64,000 bases of DNA from Topomyia yanbarensis. Lineage: Eukaryota > Arthropoda > Insecta > Diptera > Culicidae. Numbering within the stretch: position 1 is the first letter of the stretch; every line of letters begins with the position of its first letter. The translations under genes and the position numbers were made by a program. Positions 47,844-59,300 of the stretch are shown here, in pieces. Location of the stretch: contig NC_080672.1 in NCBI RefSeq assembly GCF_030247195.1, positions 250,719,556 through 250,783,555 of the forward strand, in the 5' to 3' direction. The notes under the pieces are model-generated. The model was not told the origin of the DNA. It saw nothing but the letters and a program-made list of their open reading frames with translations, and searched no databases.

Positions 47844-48104
47844 CACAGCAAAAAAAATCATGTAAGTTTACGTCTTGCCAGATGCACATAAAAGGAGCGT
47901 CCCAATACACAAAAATTTACACTTTATTACATGTAAAAATGTGAGATGTTCGACTTTTTCTAGGTCATTCAGTCTGAGTTTTACATCTAAAGAGGCACAA
48001 TATTCAATTTTACTTCTCATAGCATGTAAAATCCTATTATCGGACAGAAAAATATGTTGCTGCGTTGTTTACGTTAAACTTAATTTTCATTTTTTCTAAG
48101 AGTG
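47844..48104. mobile_element. TA-flanked MITE in an intron of the YqaJ gene
   Basis: Ends CACAGCAAAAAAAATCATG and the inverse of CACTCTTAGAAAAAATGA lie between TA dinucleotides at 47,842-47,843 and 48,105-48,106. It sits immediately after the donor hexamer of exon 2; removing it and one TA leaves an intron of about 59 nt. Confidence 0.6.
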
Positions 48105-48635
48105 TAGCTTACCGGTTAACTTCCAACAAGCAAGCAATAATGTGCTTACAGCGAACCGTCCCTGCCTTACAAGAAAATTTCAACGCCCACCCGGAGACAT
48201 TGGCAGTGATTTGCAGGTCAATTGTGTGCTGTGGATGCTGTGGATGAGATGAATGTCTTACAAACCCCGTAATGTAAACATAGTCCGCTGAATTTTCTGT
48301 GTAGCCTATAAATATCACATGCTTAGCCTCGAACATGGCACAACCCTCGCGAATTGGTCGCACTGAGTTGCCAACATAATCTAATATGTCGATTAGATTA
48401 ACATTAACCGTAACGTCTTTTCGGTTTCCACCTGAAATATATGGAGAACTATGAAAACCTAACCTAGATGGTAAGCGAATATATTTTCGATTTCCTACGT
48501 TTCAACTTACTAAAATTGTAAATAATCATTTCACTAGTTTTCACATTGAATTTCTTACCTTCTGAGTCCATTGCTATAATTATTTTTTGTTTATTTCGAA
48601 GAAGAAAACAAAATTAAGTAAAGGATAACCTGCTA

Positions 48636-48825
48636 GAAAAACTCTAGTAAGAGAACTGCGGAGAGAAAAACAGCATTTTTGGCAACGTATGCCCCGGCCT
48701 TGTATGTCAACACGTCCAATGTTATAAGGATAGGCAATGTTCGTTTGGATTCGTTTTTTGACAGCTAAACGCGAATCCAATCGATCCAAAATAGAGTCTC
48801 CGCAGTTCTCTTTCTAGAGTTTTTC
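48636..48825. mobile_element. 190-bp MITE with GAAAAACTCTAG ends
   Basis: GAAAAACTCTAGTAAGAGAA at the left and its inverse (one mismatch in about 30 bases, reaching CTGCGGAGA) at the right, flanked by TA at 48,634-48,635 and 48,826-48,827. It lies about 60 bases upstream of the YqaJ gene start. Confidence 0.8.
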
Positions 48826-48959
48826 TAAACCTGAAAACCTTTGAACACGTATATGATAAATATATGAACATCCACCTTTTCCTGTTTCCACAAATCAGAA
48901 GCAGATGTCGCTTTAGGTAATGAAGCTTTGCAGCAAAACGTCGATCCTGAATGAGCAAA

Positions 48960-49215
48960 ACATGTTTGACAAACTTCTCCATCGACAAGTTTGACAAACT
49001 TCTCCATCAACAAGTTTGACAAACTGTTGCGTTACGTTGTTTGAAGTTTTGACAAACTGGTCAGTACACTGTTTGACAAATCGACAAATAATCGCTTTGA
49101 CAAACACGAATAAAAAGTTTGGCAAACTGTGTTTGATCAAATATTTGAAGAGCCAGTACACAGCAGTTCAAATTTATTTCACGAAAGATGTCAAATATTT
49201 CACGTTATGACAAAC
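48960..49215. repeat. Cluster of TTTGACAAAC motifs
   Basis: At least nine TTTGACAAA or close variants occur within about 250 bases, spaced irregularly. A 25-bp direct duplication (AAACTTCTCCATCxACAAG) lies at 48,971-49,020. The core is close to self-complementary. The position beyond the YqaJ gene start would suit subterminal protein-binding repeats of the transposon, but I see no equivalent at the other end. Confidence 0.55.
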
Positions 49216-50250
49216 AGTGTTTTCTCCTCGATTGGACGCATTATTACAAGTATATCCACCATACTATGGCCAACCAATCGGATGACTAGAAGTCAGTGAC
49301 AGTTCTTGACACAGTTTAAACGTTCTTGGGAGTTGCCGTTCGTGACATTCTCAAACCGGAATTACTAATAGTTTCATGACGGGAGTTTTGTCGCCATTTC
49401 ACAGGCATTTTCGACCAAATGTAGAAATCCTAAAAGTTAGTATTTTTGAAAAACACAGTTTTATATCATTTCCGTTGAAAGTTTTCAATAATGTTATGTG
49501 CGATTTACTTACCATTAATTTAATAATCCGTGGAAAAAAGCCGTCGGAGAGAAACGTGACCTGTCTAAATCGCCATGATGAAAAAACTTAAAAGGACGAT
49601 AGCAGATCTCGTACACGCATAACCGAAGGATGTTGCAATTGTGTGAAATTGACATTCTTTTACTGGAATATGGTACAGAAATATCGTAATTTTTCGTTCC
49701 CGACTTAGGCGATGCGCAGTATTTGTGTAATAATCCGCACCTTTTTCAACACGGTTTATGTGCATATACTTTTCGATGTAATATTAGATAAAGACAAATT
49801 TAAAAAACAGGAATGTTGACGTCATTATTCGTGTATGTCGTATTTGCAGAATTTCATGCGACGACATGAAATATTCAAACGAATCATCTAATTTGACGTT
49901 GGTAATTCAAGTGCGTTGCTTTTTCATTGTACATCGGTGCTAATTACGAGACCAGTGATTACGATTTTATTTGCTGTGTAGTTATAATCTCTTTTGTCAA
50001 ATTTGTTTTTTTAATTTCACACGCTTGCATATCTGAAATACAGGTGTCGCCGTTTTACTTTCTACAGTAGATGTCGCTACTAGCATCTCCAAAATATTTT
50101 GGTGGTTATTTCACTTAAGTTTGACAGCTCTGCATCATTCACACCGTTGTTAGTCAACACTTTTTTCAGTTTGGATTGGTTTTGTGTTTTCAGCAAGGTA
50201 TCAAATAATTTTATTCGAATTTGTTAAAATACTGTACGGAAGTAGCAGCA
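49216..50250. other. Upstream region of RPAP3/spag
   Basis: No repeat or other gene recognised. It must contain the promoter and 5' UTR of the gene starting at 50,251; no TATA or initiator element stands out. Confidence 0.45.
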
Positions 50251-50382
50251 ATGTCCAAAGCGATCGAAGCTCAACTGGAAGTGAAGGCAAAATGTGATCA
50301 GGCACAGGAAGCGCTGAGAGGACTGTACGAATGGGAACACGAAATGAAGCAAAAGGAATACCAGTCCACCCATTCAAATCAG
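50251..50382 (+). CDS. spag: RPAP3 exon 1 (start codon)
   Basis: MSKAIEAQLEVKAKCDQAQE followed by ALRGLYEWEHEMKQKEYQST and HSNQ, 44 codons, phase 0 at donor GTTAGA. The match to the RPAP3 N-terminal WE-x-x-x-K-x-KE segment, and in-frame joining to EKLRPPVRS of exon 2, identify it. The next coding exon is 6.6 kb away. Confidence 0.85.
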
Positions 50383-53300
50383 GTTAGACCAATGTACTGG
50401 AAAGATCGATTTGATATACGTATCTGTATTCGGTTTAGGATTTGGGAGATAACTTAATCTTGGTAAATTTGGAGTCCTATTCGCTAGGCTTGTCTTAATG
50501 ACGAATTTTCGGCAATTTCCCGGCAATCGTAGATGTGACGTTTTCCAAATAGACTGACAGAAGGAAGCCTTGTGTCGAATTCCGTAAGGAAATTTCGAAC
50601 ATTATTTAAAGTTAATAATTTATTAATCGCGCGGTAACATTTTGATTTTACCATTACTCAGGTTGAAGATAGTTACACATTTGGAATATAGCGACACGAG
50701 TATTGACATATTACTCGATTAGATGAAACTGTTAACTCTCAGCACCTGGTGCTTTCAAACGTGTGCAACGATGCACAGTGGGAAAAAGTATCAAAAACGA
50801 GACTTTAGTCAATAGCGTGCTAGATTGCTAATTGCGGTTATGGAAAATGTGCACTTCCTATGTAAAAACGTCTGGGAAAGTGATTGCATGTATTTAAAAT
50901 GACCGTAAAATACGCTATCGTGCTTGTTTGCCCCATTTCCCTCTTTTTTTAGTGATTCTTTTTTACTGGCTATAATACAAGTTTGAAGTAAACTGTATGT
51001 ACTATAGTTAGTGTTTCTTATGTAACACTTCTATTGAAGACAGTAAAATTGTCAGCATGAAACGTTTTAATCCATTTTACTCCAATTCTCCCCAAATGTT
51101 GGGTTTTTAGTTTAATTTTACTAAACATCTTGGAAGAAAGCTTAATACCGCTGATCAAAAGTAGTGCTTCTTAAGCAAAAAAGTCCAAGAAATCTTCGCT
51201 CGATTTCGATAGAATGACCATACAGAACAGGTGAATCCGTTTTACTCCAATTTTCCCCAAACTCTAGAGGGAATATAAACATGGCAATATATGTAGGAAA
51301 TGCAGTTGATCAATAGTTGAATTGCTTATGTGAAAAGGTGGTGGGAATCGATTGCAGATTATCAGAATGTCGGCATGAAATATGTGAACCCGTTTACCCC
51401 GCATTCTTCCTATAATTCAAGACAAGTTAAACCAGGTTCTACATTTAGGGAAGAGGTCAAATACGGCTCATCCAAAGTAGTTATTTTTTTTGTAAAAAAG
51501 TCCGGGAAATCCATTGAAGATAGAAGGACTGCACGAAACATGTGAATAATTTTTAACCCAATTCTTCTCAATACTCAAGTATGAAGTTAAATCTGGCCCT
51601 TCATTTCAGAAAGAGACTAAATGCGACTGATCAAAGGCTTTCTTTAATATGAAAAAGTCTGGACAATCGGGTGAAGATAAATAAAATGACTGTACGAAAC
51701 ATGTACCCAATTTACCCCAGTTCCCAGAGCTCAAGTTTGAAGTTAATCCTTATTCCACATTTACGGAAAAGGCTAAGTGTGGGATATCAAAAGTAATATT
51801 TCTTATTTATGAAAATCGGAGAACTCGGTTGCAGATAGTTAGAATGGCCGTACGAAACCGTTTTACCCCACTTCTTCTCATATCTGCATTCAACCTCTTT
51901 CCGAGAAGTACAGCCAGGATTAACTTTACACTTGAGTTATGAGAGAAACTATGAGGGTAAAACGAGTAAATATGTACGGACATTCTAGCTACTTTCCATT
52001 TTTCTGGACTTTTTACTGCCACTTTCTGAAATGTGGGGTAAATATAATTTCACACCGGTGTAAGGGAAAGAATTGGGATAAAACGGGTAATTACATTATT
52101 GGCGGTCATTTTAAGTATATTTAATCGTTTCTCTGAACTGTTTTACATAAGAAAAACTGCTTTGGTGGGCCGATTTTAGCATTTTTAAATGATGTTCGAG
52201 GTGTAACCACATATATATTATGTGAAGAATTAGGGTAAAACGGGTATACACGTTTCATGCGGTCATTCCAATTATCTTTAATCGAGTCCCGGAATTACAT
52301 AAGAACTGCTGCCTTGCATCAGCTACATTCAGCCTCTTTCGGAGAAGTAAATACAGGTTTAACTTCCCACTTAAGTTGTGGGAAAAATGGGGGTAAAACT
52401 ACCCACACTTATATTCAAACGATAACTTGGATTTTCATGCATAAAAAATACTACTTTTGATCAGCCGCACATTTCTATTTACCGAAATATAAAGCCAGGA
52501 TTAACTTCAATATTTAGTTGTGCGAAGAATTGGGGTAAAATGGGTGTACACGTTTCCTGATATCATTCTAATAATCTTTAATCGATTCTCTGGACTTTTT
52601 TACATAGCTGTATTTATCTTTCTTCCGAGTTATATATTCATTCTTGAACATATACTCAAACGAAAAAGAGAATTGTGACAAAACAAGCATGATAGCGTAC
52701 CGCGCGGTCTTTGTAAATACTAGCAATCAATTTTTCAGACCTTTTTACATAAAAAACACATTTCCTGGTAAACGTCATCCAGCCTTTCCAAAAAAAAAAA
52801 TCGCGTTTTGCATCCATTTTTTCACACTGCGATGGTTTCTCCATATTATGGGACCTTCGATAAGTGTACTCTTCCTGATGGACCTTGGGCAGTGGGAAGT
52901 AATAGGTTGTTTCCCGTACCAGGAGACACTGTAAGTACTCTGGGGCAAACAGGTAGAGAACCGTACCTGTTTTCTTCTTCTGGTAGCAAACCGGAGTAAA
53001 AAGAAGCAAGTAATTTTTGCACCTATTCGCTCCGGAGCAACTTTTGTGTACTGGAACAAACGTAATAAATCCTCGCGCTCGTTCCAACCTGCTACGTTGT
53101 AGGGAGAGCTGCACTTATCGTACAGAGCACCGTATTCGGTGTTGGTAATTTGTCCAGATGTCATGTCCCAGTATGGTATTACGTACTGCGACAGTGTAAT
53201 CCCTGAGATGAAGATTGTGGGTAAGCCGTGCATCACCATTAAAGCAGCGATCGATTTGTCTTTGTCCTGACAAGCCGGCGTATACTATACTATATACTAT

Positions 53301-56300
53301 AGTACATGATATCAAAATAGGTGAGAAATGGAACTATCACCGGTTGCAATAGTTTCAATCGTGTATGCTTCAACAGTGCAGCACCAAAGCGTCAAAGTTT
53401 TAAGAGTGCGAAAAACTTTCGACACCACGTCGTTAACCTATGAAGTCCATCTTAATCGGCAATCCACGTGATGACCAAGATTGATTATCTTCTCCGTCAC
53501 GCCTATAAGTTACCCGCAAAACACTGTTCCACAGTTGAGACACTGCTCTGTCCACGTTCCAGAAAATGTTTGCCTGCGTTTTTTGTGTCCGTTTTGCCCA
53601 GAGTTCAATATTAGCAAGATCTCTGTTGACTAACTCGATCATTCGGTAGACTTCGGCAATGGGGCCAGTGACAGAGTTGTAAATTGCCGGCATACAGTTG
53701 ATACTCGCATGTCAGTTCTCGTGACAAGCTGTTGATGCAAAGACTAAACTACATTGCACTGATGCAGGATCCTTGTGGCGTTCCATCAATAGCAGTTCTT
53801 TACGCCTACTGGGTGTTATTTAGTTTAGTAGCGCAATTACGATTTCGAGTTTTCGGCCCTCCTTACATAGACGACACCATGTTTGGACGACTGAAACTCA
53901 GAGACATACTAAAGTTTCTTATCCAATGTGGCTTTAGGCTTACTCGCAGGCGAGTTGAATTACTTCGTTATTTTTCCCACCCTTCCAATTCTACTTCCTC
54001 ACACCTCCTTGTCTTTTCCTTCCGCCCAGGAAATGATGGAAACACGGCAAGGCACAAATCCCCTACTACATACGGGGAACGTGCTGTTTAAGCCAATATA
54101 TTCTGATTCCTGATTCATCCACTCTCGGTTATAGCAGTCTAGACTCATGCCTTCAGATGGACCAATCAAAATATGACACTCATATTCACTAGACAATGCG
54201 TTCCATGGCAACATGACCGGGAACTCTAGTGATACGGGGATACTGTCTCACTTCTAGCATCTCTACCATACACTAAAAATTAATCATCAGATTCACGTTC
54301 CGCGCGCGATCATGCAATAATAAACGCGAATATGCGAATGGCCATACGATTATAAAATTGAATTTATGCACGCGAAGATACATACACGCTAGCACAAGCG
54401 ACAAGCACGCTGCAAACGCTCGAGCGCTTCGCTTACTATTATGCAACTAGTGAACACCCACGCGTACCCAGACTATTACGCGCTCCTGGATTCGAACGCT
54501 AAAACTCACACCATCCACGCACATAGGGTTCGCAGTACCGACCCTTTTTGGCGAGAACCGGTACTACGGTACTGAAGCCCTCAGTACCGGTAAAGTACCG
54601 GTACTCGAATACTTTTTAAAAAAAATCAAAAAAAGCTTCAAAGTGAAATTGAATGCTTAAACTGATGACCTTATTCTCAGATGATTGATTTGTGCTGATC
54701 AAAAAACATGTTTATTGTTTTTAATTGCTTCGGTATGGTATGACTCATTTCAGCAGAAGATATTTTTCGTATGCAGCACCTTTTTTATTTCGAAATCTAG
54801 GCCACTTTGAAATCGATAACTGCTAAGCGGTGCGATTTTCTTCGATTTCACAGAAACCCTATCAACAACAGTAAATCAAAGCGATCTCAGAGCAGGCTGC
54901 TCGCATTTCCCCTCTTGCTTTTCTGTAAATTGGTTTCGACATTTATGTCGTTTGGCTACTGTTCTCTAATGTATACCAATGCTCCTTGCTTTCCTGTAAA
55001 CTATGGAGTTTTGCTGTCATCAATAATTACAAATCGCCCCATTTGAAGCAGTTCACCAAGTCTAAAATTGTTAGCTACTAAATCGCTATTCGTTCTTTTA
55101 TAGATAAAGGTTTAAGAGCAAACCAAATACAGACATGACTTAGACCTTAGTCTTATTACGCGCCACCCAGTGAATAATGGAAACCAATTAGAATGTCGCT
55201 AATAAAAACAAATCATAGCAAATTTTTACGTCTCTGACACTAGATGTGAATATTTTGAAATTTAGTACAAGATCGTTAAAAGTTAATTTCTCAGCGCATT
55301 CGCGAATGGTTTATTTTTCTTCTTGAGTTGCCTTTTTTGTCGTTGAAAACTGATGTGTCCACTACCAGGGGACTCTCTATGCGAGCCTTTTGGTGTGGGA
55401 TGATAGGCGGGCCTATTTAAAAAAAAGATCGGTAAAATTTAATTTCGACAAAATAGTGCCCAAATTCGAACATTCCGTTCAGTACAATGGGAGCTAGCAA
55501 TGTATAACTTCTAGAATTATTATGATCATGGCCCCACCTCATTCCCCCACAAAGGTGTTAACTCAACGATATATCTAGAAGGTAATTAATATAATTAAAA
55601 GTCATCTTGCAGACCGATATTTTGAAACAGGTCCCCCTAGAGAGTCCACTTATTTTTCATAAAAAAATTGTATGGTACCGAAAATACCGGTACTGGCTTT
55701 TGTTCAGTACCGGTATTACGGTACCAAAAATGGGTCGGTGTTCCCGGGATTTTCGGTACCGGTATTACCGGTACCACAACCCTACACGCACACATTACCA
55801 CCATTATACATACGTCATACGCAATAATTACAGGTATTTGTCTTGCAACCGGGGGAAGTGCATCTCAAACGCAGAACTTATCATTTTAATGATGGCCGTG
55901 GATCTGCTTTGCCTGTGTTCAAAGCACCATAGCTTCGTCCGTCAGGTCAAGGATGTATGAAACCCGCTAGCCACCACCCTAGAACCTAGCTGCCCAGAAA
56001 GGGATACAAAAAGAAAGAAAATTTGTTTTTGTTAACATTGACATGATCAGCGTGTCATGATAAACTACCAAAGCAACCAAACAAACATCTGAAAACAGAA
56101 GTAGGGTGGAGCCCATTTTCGCCATGTTTCTAATATCACCCTACCCATTTGAAGCCGTTGGTTAGAGCAGTGTCTGCCATCTTTGTTCAACGCATTGAGT
56201 CAAATGGTAGCGCAACAATAGGGGCACTCGATTCGAGTTTTCGTTGCCCTCAAACACGAGAATTTGAATTTTTCAGCGCATTTGTATTATTGCATTGGTA

Positions 56301-59300
56301 CTTTACAACGAAGCAAATCTGTTGATGTCAATTTTTTCGCATTCCATTGACTGTAGACCGAGAAATTAATGAATTAGGCACCCTGCTTATTATGGTGAAA
56401 ATAGGCCTTTACCCTATGTCATTGATTTTAATGTGTATTTCAATCTTGTCAATGAAAGCCTACTTTACCTTTTTAAAAAGCCTGAAGCACAAAAAATGTA
56501 TTTTTATTAGTTTTTCAAAATAGTTAATGCTACGCTTCTCAAAGTTTATAATTCATGTTTACTTCAGGTTTCAATGGTATAAAAATTACTAAGAAAAAGT
56601 ACATTCCGGAATGGTAGATTCCGGGAATACGTACATTCTGAGAAATGGTATTCCGGGAAATGGTTTTCCGGAATACCATAGCCATATAGCCATATCAAGA
56701 ATTTGAAAATCTTTTTCTATGTTACAAAACATTCCAAATCGGTCCAATTGCTTAGGCATAATATCCCAGTCAAATCATTCAGAATTTGACTCGAAATCCT
56801 AGGTGTGGAGTCCAGCTCAAATGCAACATTCGATTCCGAAACCGATTGAGTCGGAATGGGTTATTGTATTTGAGCTGGAAACCATACTGATTCCATTCCG
56901 ATTTTCGACCCGGTTCCAGAATGGGTTTAACTGGGATGTAAGATCTCAAAGATTTATTTATTTACATATAATTAAAAAAAGATTGAGATATGATGTATTA
57001 AAGTATCATTTATCATTTCATTGTAGGAAAAACTTAGACCACCTGTTAGGAGCCTCGTTGCAGAAATGACAAAATATTCTGAAGAACAGCATAGCATTGA
57101 AAAGCAGAGAAGCATCACTAATTCGGAGATGTTGGAATATCTGGAGGAGGCGGAAAAGTATAATAAAATAGGTAATGAGTTATGTAAACGTGCAAAGCCA
57201 GGAGAATATAAGGAAAATAACGATCAGACAGCAATTGAAATGTACACATCGTCAATTGAACTTAATGATCGAAATCCTACACCTTATGTTAAACGTGCAC
57301 TCTGTTACTTTAATCTGGGTCGCTATGAAGAGTGCATTACTGACTGCGAGTCCGCAATTGCATTAGACAAAACCAATGTTGAAGCTTACTACCGTCGTAT
57401 GCAGGCATATGAGTACTTGGGCAAGAATCGATTAGCAGTTTTAGATTGTCAGGAAATATTAAAAATTTCAAAAGACGCAAAAGAACTGTCGAAAGTTAAA
57501 AATGACATGGAGAGAATTAAAAAAAGAATACGACATGAAGCTGATAAGTTTAAGCAACAAGGAAATGATCATCTGAGCAAAAAAAATTACGAAAAAGCTA
57601 TAGAGTGTTTTTCGGCAGCTATCGAGTTGTATGGAAGTGATGAAGTATACCATCACAACCGTGGTCTATGCTATTTCAACTTGAAACACTATGATAAAAG
57701 CCTGGAAGATTTCAACAAAGCGATAGAGACAAATAAAGAATACTTTCGCCCGTACTACCAAAGAATGAGACTGCGAGAAATACGTGGGGAGTACCTATCA
57801 GCAATAGATGACTGCAAGAGGTTTCTTGAGTTGGTTCCGGATGATAGGCAGCGTGTAACGGCTGGAAAAGACTTGGAGCGTTTACAATTCCGATTGGAAT
57901 GCAAAACGGAACCAGTTTCATATAACTGGAATCAGCTTAACAAGAGTTCCTCTATAATAAATTTCATCCAAAAACCACCACACCAACGCTCAAAGGTACT
58001 TTGGTTCTCGGCAGACGATTCAGCGTAATGCTACTAACCATATCTTTTTTGCAGAAACCATTGAAACGGATTTTTATCTCTGAAGAGAACACTCCTGATT
58101 CCAAATCAAATCCATCTAACTATATTGTGGCGTCCGACTATGATACCATTCCGGATGCTGTGATTGATAAAATGTTCAACAATAACACCGGGGAGCGTCT
58201 CGAGGAACCGATAGAAGATACGAATCTTTGCAGTTTCTTCTCTTCGTCATCGAATAAATTGAAAAAATATTTTTCGCCGCCAATCACTCCGTCTAGTCCA
58301 CCGAGCGATATGTTGCGAGGTCACCTGGCAACCTCCAATGTTATTCCTCTCGGTTACAGTAGTTCTTCAGCAAGCGTGACGGAAGCAGAAAAAGATTCGA
58401 CAGGTATGAAGCCGGAAACATTCGAAGAAACACTGCACCCCACGAAAGAGGAAAAGGACATGATCAATCAAGAAAACGTAAGTTGGTATATTTCATGTGC
58501 GATCGTTTAAGTTGTATCACTGCGTTTCGTTTGATTCGTTCCATATGAATTGAATTACATAAATTGCTGGCTAAGTTGTCTTATGCATATAACATTGAAG
58601 GAGTGCTTTCGCAAGTCCGGCTTGGTACCTGAATATTGTTGGTTTGATTGCTTATCCAATTGCAAATTAATATGAGTTGCGATAATCCTATATGTAATCC
58701 AAAGGGCACTGAACACATTTTTTCATATAATTTTTACATAATGTAAATTATACTGTTGAAATGATTCGTTACGACTACTGGTTTCAAATTAGCGTATCTC
58801 TTCTATCGGAACGCCACCGTAAATATTTGCCTGGAATATTCAGCTAAGTGTTTGCGTTCATTTTTTCATCAACATTCATGGACATAAGGTACGGTCCTTT
58901 AGAATCGAAATGGCAGAAGTGTGACTGTTAGAACGAGACGAATAAAAGAAAAGTGCGGCAATTTTGTTTTTGTAATTACACTTATAGGCCATTATGTTGG
59001 CAATGAGGCTTTATCCGAAGACTACATATCAAGAAGATTGACATCTCTTTTCTTCTCCTATACAAATGAGAAGCGAAAAATGCTACAGACAGCGCCTCTG
59101 TTGTACTAAGGTAGGAAGCTTAATGTCAAAGTTGGTACATATGTGAGCGCATATGGAATGTAGTATATTAACCCACAAGAGAGGTTACTGCTACTGATTC
59201 GAGATTCTACACAGAGTTGTTAGCCTTCTTGATATGAAGCTGTTGCTATGTCCTGCATAATCCAGGCGGTCGAGTAATAAGGTGGATTAAGTTTTATTTC

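Larger units (their letters stand above)
43861..48571. mobile_element. Decayed ISL2EU-type DNA transposon (two convergent genes)
   Basis: A + strand THAP/HTH/DDE transposase (43,861-46,385) faces a - strand gene for a SWIM finger plus YqaJ nuclease domain (48,571-46,540), with only about 155 bases between the stops. In the published ISL2EU group of the IS5-like/Harbinger-related superfamily, a THAP transposase is paired with a YqaJ protein, so the combination is diagnostic. I could not find the terminal inverted repeats, so the outer ends are the coding limits only. Both genes carry stops or frameshifts, a MITE and internal duplications, so this copy should be unable to move by itself. Confidence 0.75.
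46540..48571 (-). pseudogene. SWIM zinc finger plus YqaJ-type nuclease of the ISL2EU element
   Basis: Splicing reconstructed on the minus strand: exon 1 is 48,571-48,559 (MDSE, 13 nt), exon 2 48,431-48,113, exon 3 47,790-47,594, exon 4 from 47,428 (or 47,531) downward. Exon 2 holds VNLIDILDYVGNSVRPIREG and a SWIM finger, FSCKAGTVRCKHIIACLLEV; the usual first Cys of the CxC pair appears as Phe. Exon 3 encodes LSCSTAVQAWGITKKEKF. After a stop and frameshift around 47,220-47,310, the frame 47,217-46,540 encodes the YqaJ/lambda-exonuclease-like domain: ITASSCYKLF, GRKTESAAFQCY, FGASPDGVD, VLEIKCP (E-x-K) and YYCQFQMNMW (Q-x-Q), so the metal-binding residues look preserved. The family is a restriction-like nuclease; its role in transposition is not established. 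Confidence 0.78.

Noticed and set aside
48960..49215. Possible CRISPR-like repeat/spacer array
   Set aside because: The motif is short, near-palindromic and irregularly spaced, in a eukaryotic transposon context.
53732..54113. Plus-strand ORFs (119 and 61 codons)
   Set aside because: No domain recognised. They lie opposite or next to the RT remnant and at the edge of dispersed repeat copy B.
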